A stretch of DNA of 64,000 nucleotides from FACHB-1406 sp034189065 (GTDB lineage: Bacteria > Cyanobacteriota > Cyanobacteriia > Cyanobacteriales > Spirulinaceae): assembly GCA_034189065.1 (NCBI GenBank), contig JAXHVQ010000011.1, forward strand, positions 1 through 64,000, written 5' to 3'. The notes beneath the pieces were generated by a model that made no database searches, was not told the origin of the DNA, and saw only the letters and a list, made by a program, of their open reading frames with translations. Shown in pieces: positions 41,424-51,135 of the stretch. Position numbers and translations under genes: made by a program. Position 1 is the stretch's first letter, and every line of letters begins with the position of its first letter.

Positions 41424-44333
41424 ATGGGGGAAGTTTTGACGCGGGTAAAAACTGTTCTTCACTCCAACAAAATATTAATGTTGTCGAAACTCAAAACGAA
41501 AATTTGGCAATCTCGCAGCCGAATTGCGATGTTGTTTCTCGAGCGCTACGCGATCGCGCCGAGTGTCGCTGTCGCCATCATTGCTGCCAATAGTTTGGGC
41601 GCGTTCAACTTGCTAGAGCGATCGCTGCGCGACCAATTTTTTCGCCTCCGCCCTCGAGAGTCCCAAGAGGAAAAGGTCGTCATCGTCACCATTGACGAAC
41701 CGGATATCCAAGAAATTGGAGATTGGCCCATCCCCGATAAGATTCTCGCTGAGGCGATCGCCAAATTGAAAGCGCAGCAGCCGAGGGCCATCGGTCTCGA
41801 TCTCTATCGGGATATTCCCGAAGAACCGGGACACGAGCAATTGGTAGAAGAGTTTCGTTCGACTCCTAATTTGATTGGGGTGGAGAAGGTGACGGGCAAC
41901 CGCGTCGCCCCCTCTCCGGTGCTCAAAGAGTTAGGCCAAGTGGCATTGGCAGATCTCGTCCTCGATGCCGACCAAAGCGTGCGGCGCGGGTTGCTCTCGT
42001 CGCAAGATGGGGAACAAGTCAAACCCGGACTGGCCGCGCGCTTGGCGTTGATGTACTTAGAAGAAGAAGGAATTTCAGTCGAAACCATCAACGCCGAACA
42101 GCAAAAACTCCGCCTGGGACAAGCCCTTTTTACCCCCTTGGGCAACGGCGAAGCGGGCTATCGCCATTCCGATTTGGGAGGCTACCAAATTTTAACGAAC
42201 TGGCGCGGACCGACTTCGACATTCCCGACGGTTTCGATCCGCGATGTTCTCAATGGGCGCATTCGGGAAAATTTAATGCGCGATCGCGTCGTTTTAATTG
42301 GCTCCATTGCCACCAGTACCAACGATTTTTTTGAAACGCCCTACAGTCGTTCTGCTGCCTTAACCCCCCAACCGCGCACTCCCGGCGTTGTCATTCACGC
42401 CAACCTCGTCAGCCAGCTCGTTCGCGCGGCGACTGAGGGCCGAACGCTCCTGCGGGGTTGGCCGACCTCTTGGCAATGGCTGTGGATTCTCGCCTGGTCG
42501 AGCGCGGGGGCGGGGGTAAGTTTGTTTATCGAACGCCGGAGTCAAGCGCGACACAAACGTTCGCTCGGTTGGCTCGTATTGACCATTTCAGGCGTGGGAA
42601 TTCTGTTTTTTGGGGGGGGTTACCTGGCGTTTGTGGGGGGGCTGCTCGTCCCCATTTTTCCGCCGCTGACCGCCTTTTTTCTCAGCGCGATCGCGGCCAG
42701 CAACACTGATAAGCAGCACCAGTTGGAGTTGACGAATCGGGAGTTGGAACGAGCCAACGCTCAATTGCTCGATTATGCCAAAACCCTGGAAACTAAGGTC
42801 GAGGAGCGCACCCAAGAGTTAAAAACGGCGAAAGAGGCAGCCGATGCAGCTAATAGTGCCAAGAGCGAGTTTTTGGCGAATATGAGCCACGAATTGCGCA
42901 CGCCGCTCAATGGCATTTTGGGATACGCGCAAATTTTGGAGCGCTCGTCTGCGCTGACGAAGGAGCAATATAAGGGAGTTGGGATTATTCATCAGTGCGG
43001 TTCTCACTTACTGACGCTGATTAACGATATTTTGGATCTCTCGAAAATCGAAGCGCGCAAGCTAGAACTTCACCGAGGTGAAATTCAGTTTCTCGCCTTT
43101 GCAACTGGCGTGGCTGAAATGTGTCGCCTCAAAGCCGAACAAAAGGGGATTGATTTCCAAGTTGCGATCGCGGACAATCTCCCCACTGTCGTTCGCGCTG
43201 ACGAGAAGCGTTTGCGGCAAGTGCTGATCAATCTTTTGGGCAATGCGGTTAAATTTACCGATACCGGGAGCGTGGCGTTTCGGGTTTGGGGTCGCGAAGG
43301 AGACCGCCCACCCAAAATGGAAGGGACAGAGGATGAAATTGCGCAACGCATTCGCTTTGAGGTGGAAGATACTGGCGTTGGCATGAGTAGCGAGCAACTC
43401 GAAAAGATTTTTCTCCCCTTCGAGCAAGTTGGCGATACCTCGCGCAAGGCGGAGGGAACGGGTTTGGGACTGGCCATTAGCCAGCGCATTGCTCAAATGA
43501 TGGGAAGCGAGATCGAGGTGCAAAGTCAGCCGGGAGAGGGGAGTATTTTTGCGTTGGAAGTCGGATTTCCCGTGGTCGAGGGTTGGTCTTCGGATACGCT
43601 CCAGGATCGGCATTCTATCGTTGGGGTGAAGGGAAAAACGCCCCGGGTTGTAATTGTCGATGATGCTCCTGAAAGCTGTGCTGTGATGGTTGCGCTGTTT
43701 GAGTCTATTGGTTTTAAGGCGACGATCGCAAGCACTGGAATGGAAGCGTTAGAAGAAGCGATCGCGCGTCCTCCCGATTTGATTATTACCGATTTGGTGA
43801 TGCCGGAGATGGATGGCTGGGAAACCATTTTCCAAATTCGCCAGGGACGGGAAGCATCCGCACCTTCCGACGCAAGCGATCGCAGTCTTGGCCGCGTTCC
43901 TATTTTCGTGTGTACGGCTAGTGCGTTTGAAACCACGCGCGATCGCGCTTTGGCTGCTGGTGCCGATGCGTTTTTGCCCAAACCCGTCCAACTCGACGAA
44001 CTCACCACGCTGCTCGAGCGCCATTTAGCCCTAGACTGGGAGTACGCTCCCACGCCCTCTCTCCCCGTTCGAGCCGCAGCGAATCGCGAACATTCTCCTA
44101 CCGAAATTGTCCCTCCCGACGCAGAAACGCTTCAGCAGTTTTATCATCTCGCGATGATGGGACATTTGAGGGGAATTGAAGAACAACTCCAAGCATTACA
44201 AGCACGCGATCGTAAATTCACCGCCTTCGCTGTTGAATTGCAACAGCTTACGGGGAACTTTCAGAATAGGAAAATTGTAGAATTCCTCAAATCTTATCTG
44301 TCCGTAGAACCTATCTCGGAGAATACACGATGA
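41424..44333 (+). CDS. CHASE2-containing hybrid sensor histidine kinase
   Basis: 969 residues. Near-N-terminal membrane helix, CHASE2 extracytoplasmic sensor (about 45-340), three more membrane helices (about 340-425), coiled coil (about 430-475), HisKA with the phospho-acceptor His in FLANMSHELRTPLNGILG, HATPase_c (about 585-715; N, G1 DTGVGMS and G2 GTGLGLAIS boxes) and a receiver domain (about 745-880) with Asp in LIITDLVMPEMDGWE. A C-terminal helical tail of about 80 residues may be an HPt-like or interaction segment, but no HPt His is obvious. An alternative start at 41478 (MLSKLKTKIWQ) is plausible. The next kinase gene overlaps its stop by 4 bases. Confidence 0.95.
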   Translation: MGEVLTRVKTVLHSNKILMLSKLKTKIWQSRSRIAMLFLERYAIAPSVAVAIIAANSLGAFNLLERSLRDQFFRLRPRESQEEKVVIVTIDEPDIQEIGDWPIPDKILAEAIAKLKAQQPRAIGLDLYRDIPEEPGHEQLVEEFRSTPNLIGVEKVTGNRVAPSPVLKELGQVALADLVLDADQSVRRGLLSSQDGEQVKPGLAARLALMYLEEEGISVETINAEQQKLRLGQALFTPLGNGEAGYRHSDLGGYQILTNWRGPTSTFPTVSIRDVLNGRIRENLMRDRVVLIGSIATSTNDFFETPYSRSAALTPQPRTPGVVIHANLVSQLVRAATEGRTLLRGWPTSWQWLWILAWSSAGAGVSLFIERRSQARHKRSLGWLVLTISGVGILFFGGGYLAFVGGLLVPIFPPLTAFFLSAIAASNTDKQHQLELTNRELERANAQLLDYAKTLETKVEERTQELKTAKEAADAANSAKSEFLANMSHELRTPLNGILGYAQILERSSALTKEQYKGVGIIHQCGSHLLTLINDILDLSKIEARKLELHRGEIQFLAFATGVAEMCRLKAEQKGIDFQVAIADNLPTVVRADEKRLRQVLINLLGNAVKFTDTGSVAFRVWGREGDRPPKMEGTEDEIAQRIRFEVEDTGVGMSSEQLEKIFLPFEQVGDTSRKAEGTGLGLAISQRIAQMMGSEIEVQSQPGEGSIFALEVGFPVVEGWSSDTLQDRHSIVGVKGKTPRVVIVDDAPESCAVMVALFESIGFKATIASTGMEALEEAIARPPDLIITDLVMPEMDGWETIFQIRQGREASAPSDASDRSLGRVPIFVCTASAFETTRDRALAAGADAFLPKPVQLDELTTLLERHLALDWEYAPTPSLPVRAAANREHSPTEIVPPDAETLQQFYHLAMMGHLRGIEEQLQALQARDRKFTAFAVELQQLTGNFQNRKIVEFLKSYLSVEPISENTR

Positions 44334-45703
44334 ATCTTCACAAGTCGGACCCACCCCGCATTCTTTTAGTTGACGATAATCCCACAAATTTGAAAGTCCT
44401 CTCGGAAGCGTTAAGCAGCGAAGATTGGACGGTTCTCTTTGCCACCGATGGCGAAACGGCCATCGAGCAAACCCGATATGCTCGACCCGATTTGATCCTA
44501 CTCGATGTTATGATGCCGCGCATGAGCGGGTTTGAAGTGTGCCAGCACTTAAAATCGGACGGCGAAACTCGGGAAATTCCTATCATTTTTGTGACGGCAC
44601 TCTCCGACACCACCGATAAGGTTAAAGGGTTAGAATTGGGCGCTGTTGACTATATTACCAAACCTTTTCAGCGCGCTGAGGCGATCGCGCGCATTAAATT
44701 ACACCTCAAATTGCACGGTTTAACTCAATTGTTAGCCGAACAAAATACACTTCTCCATCAAAAAGTTGCCGAACAAGCAGCGACAGAAGCCAAACTTCAA
44801 TGCCTAACTCAGGAATTAGAACAGCGCGTTTGCGATCGAACGGCTCAACTTTCCCAATCCCTCGATCGCTTGCAACAAGCGCAGCTTCAACTCATCCAAA
44901 GTGAAAAACTTTCTACTGTTGGTCAATTGGTGACTGGAGTGGCTCACGAAATTAATAATCCTGTTGGTTTTATCAGCGGTAATTTAGAGCACGCCGAACA
45001 ATATATCCAAGATTTATTCGCGCTTGTCCATCTCTACCAAGAAAAATGTCCTACTCCCGATCCAGAGATAGAAGAACTCCTGGATGAAATTGACCTCGAT
45101 TTTTTACAACAGGATTTGCCGCAACTTTTGGGGTCTTTGAAGCAGGGAAGTAAGCGCATTCGCGAAATCAGTCATTCGTTAAGAGTTTTTGCGAGAGCCG
45201 ATAGCGATTCAAAAGTTGCTTTTGATATTCATGAAGGACTGGATAGCACGCTATTAATTCTCAAACATCGCCTCAAAGGAAACGATCGACGACCGGCCAT
45301 TGAAGTGGTTAAGAATTACGGTCAACTTCCTCAAGTTCAGTGCTACGCCGGTCAAATTAATCAGGTTTTTATGAATATCCTGGCTAATGCAATTGATGCT
45401 TGCGATGAAACACCCGCTGGCAGTCAGAAAACAGATTTTTACGAGATCGCGATTCGGACGGCGGTCGATGATGACCAAAATTTTGCTTCGGTGTCGATTA
45501 AAGATAATGGTTCGGGAATGCCGTCTGAAGTGAAGGATCGAATTTTTGAACATCTTTTCACAACGAAACCGGTTGGAAAAGGAACGGGATTGGGATTATC
45601 GATCGGTCGGCAAATCATTGAGGAAAAGCATGGCGGTAAGGTGAGTTGTATTTCCGAACCGGGCAAGGGAACAGAGTTTATTATTGGGTTGCCAATTGGG
45701 TGA
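44330..45703 (+). CDS. Response regulator-histidine kinase fusion
   Basis: 457 residues: an N-terminal receiver domain (about 8-125; phospho-Asp in LILLDVMMPRMSGFE, Lys in YITKPF), a coiled coil (about 135-190), a HisKA-like dimerisation helix with His in GVAHEINNPVGFISG, and a HATPase_c domain ending GTGLGLSIGRQIIEEKHGG. The start ATGA overlaps the stop of the upstream hybrid kinase, so the two are translationally coupled. The likely flow is CHASE2 kinase to its own receiver, then to this receiver, which gates a second kinase. No DNA-binding output is present in either protein, so the final regulator lies elsewhere. Confidence 0.94.
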   Translation: MNLHKSDPPRILLVDDNPTNLKVLSEALSSEDWTVLFATDGETAIEQTRYARPDLILLDVMMPRMSGFEVCQHLKSDGETREIPIIFVTALSDTTDKVKGLELGAVDYITKPFQRAEAIARIKLHLKLHGLTQLLAEQNTLLHQKVAEQAATEAKLQCLTQELEQRVCDRTAQLSQSLDRLQQAQLQLIQSEKLSTVGQLVTGVAHEINNPVGFISGNLEHAEQYIQDLFALVHLYQEKCPTPDPEIEELLDEIDLDFLQQDLPQLLGSLKQGSKRIREISHSLRVFARADSDSKVAFDIHEGLDSTLLILKHRLKGNDRRPAIEVVKNYGQLPQVQCYAGQINQVFMNILANAIDACDETPAGSQKTDFYEIAIRTAVDDDQNFASVSIKDNGSGMPSEVKDRIFEHLFTTKPVGKGTGLGLSIGRQIIEEKHGGKVSCISEPGKGTEFIIGLPIG

Positions 45704-45743
45704 AATTGTAGGGTTTGAATTGCGGGTCATAGAGGTCAGTTCT

Positions 45744-45978
45744 TATCAATTAATAATTAATAACAATTGGGTATAAGACCTCTTCATTTACGAAGAATGA
45801 GGACACAGGTCTTGAGGAAATCTCTCTGGCAGTGAGTTGTCCGGATCGATTGTAGATTTTCCTTGATTTCAATCCTCTTCTTTTGAGGACACGGGTCTTG
45901 AGGGGAACCTACGACTGCCGTGAGTTGTCCGTAACGAGAGGTAATTATTCATTATTCATTATTCGTTATTCATTATAA
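45744..45978 (+). repeat. Dispersed intergenic element, copy 3
   Basis: Left end ATCAATTAATAATTAATAAC; then AAGACCTCTTCATTTACGAAG. It then has two sub-repeats, GAGGACACAGGTCTTGAGG and GAGGACACGGGTCTTGAGG, each leading to a GTGAGTTGTCCG string, so GGACA can pair with TGTCC. The right end is ATTATTCATTATTCGTTATT. Bounded like copies 1 and 2. Confidence 0.65.
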
Positions 45979-46014
45979 AAAAACGTCCCTACGCTCCTCA
46001 CCTTTTTACGTAAG

Positions 46015-47508
46015 TTAAGATTGTTTCCCTCGCCGCACGACATTTAACCATTCTTGAATTTCCTGCGCCAACCCGTGTAATTCAAGTTCGCTCAGTTGTT
46101 GCCCGAAAAGATGCTCCTTGCCGCGCTTGGAAGAGAAAAAGGGAATTTTACCTTCGGTTTGAGTCGCGATCGCGAGACAGCACCGAATCTTCCCCGCGCG
46201 ATCGCACCATTTGCTCAGATAAATTTCTTCAATTTGCGCCACTTCGCCCTTTTCCCGGTTTTTCCGCTTCGAGGACTTGCGTCGAATTTCAAAGGTTTCT
46301 TTGTTAAAACGAAGATGGACGCGCTCAAAATAACTCCCCCGACAAAGGGTTGAGAGAAACCAAATCAGCAACCCCCAAGGCAAAATGAGTCTCAAAGGCC
46401 AGAAGAGAATAGACCCGACTGCTGAAGTTGTCACCTCGAATAAACTCAACCCAGCCAACAATCCCACAACTGCAAGAGCGCCCAATCCCACGGCGGGCAG
46501 TTTTTTGCTCGGCACCGGACTGGCGACGCGATCGCGCCAAGCTCGAATCCATCCCCCTACCCCACTTCCCACACCCCCAAACCAATTCCCCAAAGGCTTC
46601 ATAAATTCAATTTCAAAACGCGAAGGAATCTCAATGGTTAGCTCCTGCGAAGACTTAGAAACGCGCGCTAGCCGCCGCGAATTCCCCGCTCTGGAGTAGG
46701 ATACGGTAGCCTGGGGTTTGAGGGCTTCTAGGGCTTCTGTAGCACTGCTGAAGCGCTTTTTAGCCGAGGGTTCGGTCATTCGTTCCAACCAAGCGATGAA
46801 TTGGGCATCCACTCCCTCGCCCAAGCGATCGCGAAACTGGAGGCGCAACTCTTCCCCCATTAACTCCGAAGGCGCAGCGCCCGTCAACAGGTGAATGGCA
46901 GTGGCCCCCAGCGCGTAGAGATCTGAAGCAGGAACCGCCCGTCCCCCGTACTGTTCGAGCGGCGCGTAGCCGTAGGTTCCCACCACCGTAAACGTCGCCC
47001 CCGCATTGGGCGGACGCACCTGCACCCCCCCAAAATCGAGCAAATAAACCCGCTCGTCGTCGCCCCACAACAAATTACTCGGTTTGAGATCGCGATGCAA
47101 TAAAGGCGGGTTGAGAGTGTGGAGATACTGAAGCAATTCCAGAATCTCTCGGACGATTTGGCGGACTTGCTGGGCTGAAAACGATTGATGTTGTGCCAAA
47201 CGCTGTTTGAGCGATACCCCTGGAATATATTGCTGAACCAGAGCAAACCAGAGCTTTTGGTCGTCTACAGAAAAATAATCATAGTATTTAGGAATTCGGG
47301 GCGAATCGAGCTGTTCTAAGACTTTAGCTTCCCGCTCGAATAGCTTTAGCTCTTCCCATTGAACCGCTCCTCCCAACGCGAGAAACTTGACAACGACTGG
47401 AATTTGTGAATTCATATCTCGGGCGAGCCAAGTTTGACGCGCCGGATTCTGACTCAACTGTTGTTGAAGGTAATATCGATTTTGTAAAAGGCTTCCCGAT
47501 GTTAGCAT
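46015..47508 (-). CDS. Serine/threonine protein kinase with C-terminal membrane segments
   Basis: About 497 residues from the preferred start at MLTSGSLLQNRYYL (47508); a longer frame to 47544 adds 12 unlikely residues. A Hanks-type kinase domain (about 1-265) has Lys (PVVVKFLALGG), catalytic loop HRDLKPSNLLWGD, metal motif LDFGG and YGYAPLEQ in the activation/P+1 region. The glycine loop is weak, as in many cyanobacterial Pkn2-type kinases. A linker leads to two hydrophobic helices (about 335-400; VGLGALAVVGLLAGLSLFEVT and SILFWPLRLILPWGLLIWFL), then a soluble C-terminal domain. Probably phosphorylates cytosolic targets from the membrane; a PP2C phosphatase is encoded at 14.5-16.5 kb. Confidence 0.93.
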   Translation of the reverse strand: MLTSGSLLQNRYYLQQQLSQNPARQTWLARDMNSQIPVVVKFLALGGAVQWEELKLFEREAKVLEQLDSPRIPKYYDYFSVDDQKLWFALVQQYIPGVSLKQRLAQHQSFSAQQVRQIVREILELLQYLHTLNPPLLHRDLKPSNLLWGDDERVYLLDFGGVQVRPPNAGATFTVVGTYGYAPLEQYGGRAVPASDLYALGATAIHLLTGAAPSELMGEELRLQFRDRLGEGVDAQFIAWLERMTEPSAKKRFSSATEALEALKPQATVSYSRAGNSRRLARVSKSSQELTIEIPSRFEIEFMKPLGNWFGGVGSGVGGWIRAWRDRVASPVPSKKLPAVGLGALAVVGLLAGLSLFEVTTSAVGSILFWPLRLILPWGLLIWFLSTLCRGSYFERVHLRFNKETFEIRRKSSKRKNREKGEVAQIEEIYLSKWCDRAGKIRCCLAIATQTEGKIPFFSSKRGKEHLFGQQLSELELHGLAQEIQEWLNVVRRGKQS

Positions 47509-47682
47509 GGTGAAATTCTGATAATGGGTAGGGGGAGACACCACAAGCGCTTCGCGCGCAAATTGATGAGAGAGAACCTTCCTCCATGATAAATCTCAAA
47601 TCCCCGCTCAAAAATCGTCTAGAAGGTACCAAGACCTGCTACATTTACCGAGTATTAGCAAACAGGATTTCAGCGATTTAGT

Positions 47683-48834
47683 ATGAAAGTTTTAGTCATT
47701 GGCGGCGATGGATACTGCGGTTGGGCAACAGCACTCCATTTGTCCAACAAAGGGTACGAAGTAGCGATTCTCGATAGTTTAGTCCGGCGCTATTGGGACC
47801 TCAAACTGGGGGTTGAAACCCTAACACCCATCGCGCCCATCGAACGCCGCATTCAGCGCTGGCACGAGTTGACGGGAAAATCCATAGATTTGTTCGTTGG
47901 CGACATTACCGATTACGATTTTCTCATTAAGACGTTGCGCCAGTTCGAGCCCGAAGCGCTGGTTCACTTCGGCGAACAGCGTTCTGCTCCCTATTCCATG
48001 ATCGATCGCGAACACGCGGTTCTGACTCAAGTGAATAATGTTGTCGGCACCCTTAATCTTCTCTACGCGATGAAAGAGGATTTTCCTGACTGTCACTTGG
48101 TGAAGTTGGGAACGATGGGAGAATATGGCACGCCCAATATTGATATTGAAGAAGGTTATATTACCATCGAACACAACGGGCGTACCGACACGCTGCCCTA
48201 TCCCAAACAACCGGGAAGTTTTTACCATCTTTCTAAGGTTCACGACTCCCATAATATTCAGTTTGCCTGTAAGATTTGGGGGCTGCGCGCGACGGATCTC
48301 AATCAAGGCGTTGTTTATGGCGTTCTCACCGAGGAAACGGGGATGGACGAGATGTTGATCAACCGCTTGGACTACGACGGGGTATTTGGAACGGCGTTGA
48401 ACCGTTTTTGCATTCAGGCTGCAACCGGACATCCGCTGACGGTGTACGGCAAAGGCGGACAGACGCGGGGATTCCTCGATATTCGCGATACGGTACGCTG
48501 TATGGAATTGGCGATCGCAAGTCCTGCCGAACCGGGACAGTTGCGCGTCTTCAACCAGTTTACGGAAATGTTTAGCGTTGGCGATTTGGCAATGATGGTC
48601 AAAAAAGCGGGCGTTTCTTTGGGGTTAGATGTGGAAATTGACCACCTCGACAACCCCCGTGTCGAACTGGAAGAACATTATTTCAACGCTAAAAATACGA
48701 ATCTTCTCGACTTGGGATTGCAACCCCACTATCTTTCGGATTCTTTGCTCGATTCCCTCCTAAATTTTTCGACGAAATATAAGAATCGGGTGGATACACA
48801 ACAAATTCTGCCGAAGGTTACGTGGCACAGGTGA
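47683..48834 (+). CDS. sqdB: UDP-sulfoquinovose synthase
   Basis: 383 residues. Makes UDP-sulfoquinovose from UDP-glucose and sulfite, the head-group donor for thylakoid sulfolipid SQDG. An extended short-chain dehydrogenase fold starts VLVIGGDGYCGWATALHL; the SqdB-specific LGTMGEYGTPNIDIEEG and the Y-x-x-x-K catalytic pair (FYHLSKVHDSHNIQF) are intact, as is the NQGVVYGV sugar-binding segment. Length is normal. sqdX is not in the window. It is convergent with hisD. Confidence 0.97.
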   Translation: MKVLVIGGDGYCGWATALHLSNKGYEVAILDSLVRRYWDLKLGVETLTPIAPIERRIQRWHELTGKSIDLFVGDITDYDFLIKTLRQFEPEALVHFGEQRSAPYSMIDREHAVLTQVNNVVGTLNLLYAMKEDFPDCHLVKLGTMGEYGTPNIDIEEGYITIEHNGRTDTLPYPKQPGSFYHLSKVHDSHNIQFACKIWGLRATDLNQGVVYGVLTEETGMDEMLINRLDYDGVFGTALNRFCIQAATGHPLTVYGKGGQTRGFLDIRDTVRCMELAIASPAEPGQLRVFNQFTEMFSVGDLAMMVKKAGVSLGLDVEIDHLDNPRVELEEHYFNAKNTNLLDLGLQPHYLSDSLLDSLLNFSTKYKNRVDTQQILPKVTWHR

Positions 48835-48989
48835 TAAAAACGCGATCGCTCGTGCAGGCGCGGTTGGGGCGGGAATTGCGATCGCGTTCCCAACTTGTGG
48901 CAGCCGCTCGGTCAATACAACGCAGCGACTATTGCTACAACTGGGACATCAAGGGAGATTATACGCGCGATCGCGGCAAAATTGAGAAT

Positions 48990-49050
48990 CTAAGAATGGA
49001 AGAATTCAGAACCCATAACTCAGAACTCAGAACTCAGAACTCTAAATTCA
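48990..49050. repeat. AACTCAG heptad repeat between sqdB and hisD
   Basis: Four near-perfect units of the 7-bp sequence AACTCAG/AACTCTA at about 49017-49045, immediately before the hisD stop codon (minus strand). Confidence 0.75.
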
Positions 49051-50385
49051 CTCTTCCTCCTCCCGTCCCGATTCTGGCGCTCTCAAACGAACCGATTCTC
49101 CGTGAGAGTGTAGTCCCTCGGCTCGGGCGAGGGTTTGAATGGCGCTGGACATTTTGTTCAGGGCGGCGGGAGAATATTGAACTAAACTTGAATGTTTGAG
49201 AAACGTTTCTACTCCCAGTGCCGAGGAATAGCGAGCAGCCCCCGAGGTAGGTAAAGTGTGGTTGGGACCGGCTAAGTAATCTCCCACGGCTTCGGGGGTA
49301 GAATTGCCCAAAAAGATGGCTCCTGCGTGCTGAATTTGTTCGAGAATGGCCCAGGGATCGGCAATTTCGAGTTCCAAATGCTCCGGCGCAAACTGGTTGG
49401 ATAGGCGCACTGCGGCGTTGAGAGAATCGACAACAACGATTAGTCCGTAGTGGGCGATGGCCTTTTCAGTGAGCAGTTTGCGGGGATGGTTGAGCAGTTG
49501 TCTTTGAACTTCGTGCTGAACTTTGTCGGCTAAATCGCTATCGGTAGAGAGTAAAATTGCGGCTGCCATCGGATCGTGTTCGGCTTGGGCCAATAAATCG
49601 GCGGCAACATGGACGGGGTTGGCCCCGCGATCGGCAATAATTAAGACTTCCGACGGACCGGCCAAGGAGTCAATTCCGACTTTCCCGTAAACGAGATTTT
49701 TAGCAAGGGTGACGTAAATGTTGCCCGGGCCGGTAATGATATCGACGGCAGGTACGGTTTCGGTGCCATAGGCCAAGGCCGCGATCGCCTGGGCCCCGCC
49801 AACGCGATAAATCTCCGTCACTCCCGCTTCTTGGGCGGCTACGAGAACAGCGGGGGTTATTTTTCCACCCTCCCCAGGGGGCGTAACCATGACAATGCGA
49901 GGGACTTTCGCCACCTTTGCCGGCACCGCGTTCATCAGCACCGTACTGGGGTAAGCAGCGCGTCCGCCGGGGACGTAGAGTCCCGCCCGTTGGACGGGGG
50001 TGTAGCGCTTGCCGAGAACCACGTCGTCCTCAACAAAATGAACCCACGACTTGGGGACGCGCAGTCGGTGAAACGCCTCGATTTGTTCGCGTGCTAGAGC
50101 GATCGCATCGAGTAATTCCTTCGAGACTTGTTGATAGGCTGCGTCCAGTTCCGAACCGCTGACGCGCAATTGTTCGCGCGTCAAACTTTGTCCGTCAAAC
50201 TCAGCCGTGTAGTCGAGAAGAGCTTTATCGCCCTGGCGCTGAACGGTTTGAATGATTTCTCGCACCGTTGCTTCCTTGTGAAGCGTCTCGCCACCGTGGG
50301 TGCGATCGCTAATTCGACGCAATTCTGTTTGTGCCTCAGCTTCCTGAGTAATAATTCGCAGCATTGAGTTAGAATGCCCATTCAC
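49048..50385 (-). CDS. hisD: Histidinol dehydrogenase
   Basis: 445 residues. Zinc- and NAD-dependent enzyme oxidising L-histidinol to L-histidine in two steps, the last of the pathway. Signature blocks: VYGKVGIDSLAGPSEVLIIAD, AEHDPMAAAILLS, and FAPEHLELE with the catalytic Glu-His; GPNHTLPTSGAARYSSALGV near the C-terminus. The start could be the internal MLRIITQEAEAQ (Met9). The C-terminal ESGREEEE tail runs into a heptad repeat. Stand-alone, as is usual for cyanobacterial his genes. Confidence 0.96.
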   Translation of the reverse strand: MNGHSNSMLRIITQEAEAQTELRRISDRTHGGETLHKEATVREIIQTVQRQGDKALLDYTAEFDGQSLTREQLRVSGSELDAAYQQVSKELLDAIALAREQIEAFHRLRVPKSWVHFVEDDVVLGKRYTPVQRAGLYVPGGRAAYPSTVLMNAVPAKVAKVPRIVMVTPPGEGGKITPAVLVAAQEAGVTEIYRVGGAQAIAALAYGTETVPAVDIITGPGNIYVTLAKNLVYGKVGIDSLAGPSEVLIIADRGANPVHVAADLLAQAEHDPMAAAILLSTDSDLADKVQHEVQRQLLNHPRKLLTEKAIAHYGLIVVVDSLNAAVRLSNQFAPEHLELEIADPWAILEQIQHAGAIFLGNSTPEAVGDYLAGPNHTLPTSGAARYSSALGVETFLKHSSLVQYSPAALNKMSSAIQTLARAEGLHSHGESVRLRAPESGREEEE

Positions 50386-50844
50386 TCGCGACTTCCCTTA
50401 GTGAGTAGGGACGGCTCCCGCTCCCGTTCCTCGGATAAAAATGGGTGAAGGGGAACGTTCCTCGAACTTTACTCACTTCTATAGCTTATCGCGGATTTTT
50501 AGAGCGAGCGTGCGAGTTTAGCCATCATTGTTGTATGATTGTTGTAAGATCGCTCCCGGTAGCTATTGGTTTTCGTCTTTGAAGCGTCCAGTTATTGAAC
50601 TGGAAGAGTGTTATAATATAAAGCCTCAAGTTTTGGGTCAAAATGCGAAATTGAAAGGAGCGAAGCCAAACCCGCACTCGGTTTGGAAAACAACCCCAAG
50701 TTGCGATCGCGCCTTGTGAAGAAGGCATCTCCCAAAACTCAAACCCTAAAACAAGCGACTTCAACTCAATTTCGGAGGCGGCGATGAAGCTGTTTCCGAT
50801 CTCTATTGCGTACACAATTCAACTTCCACAAAGCGGTAAAAACG
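50386..50844. other. Intergenic region before rpsT
   Basis: 460 bases without a supported gene. A TATAAT at 50612-50617 is the best -10 candidate for rpsT; no good -35 was found. An in-frame extension of the rpsT frame upstream to 50806 begins with TTG and is not conserved. Confidence 0.5.
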
Positions 50845-51135
50845 GTGGCAAACAGCAAATCTGCAATTAAACGGATTCAAATCGCCGAAAGAAATCGGCT
50901 AAGAAACAAAGCTTATAAATCGGCAGTAAGAACGCTGACGAAGAAATACTTAACGCAGGTGGAACAACTAACAGCAAACCCCACCCCCGAAATTAAAGAG
51001 CAGGTCAGCCAAAACCTCTCAGCCGTCTATAAAAAAATAGACAAAGCCGTTCAAAAGGGCGTACTGCACCCCAACAACGGCGCGCGTCGCAAATCGCGGT
51101 TGGCAAAGGCGTTTAAAAAAGCAGTAACTGCATAA
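50845..51135 (+). CDS. rpsT: 30S ribosomal protein S20
   Basis: 96 residues; binds 16S rRNA early in 30S assembly. The GTG at 50845 gives the expected N-terminus VANSKSAIKRIQIAERNRLRNKAYKS; the longer frame from 50806 adds 13 residues with no family match. Highly basic and helical, with the conserved KAVQKGVLHPNNGARRKSRLAKA tail. First gene of the rpsT-tatD-rpoB-rpoC1-rpoC2 cluster, an order conserved in cyanobacteria. Confidence 0.97.
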   Translation: MANSKSAIKRIQIAERNRLRNKAYKSAVRTLTKKYLTQVEQLTANPTPEIKEQVSQNLSAVYKKIDKAVQKGVLHPNNGARRKSRLAKAFKKAVTA

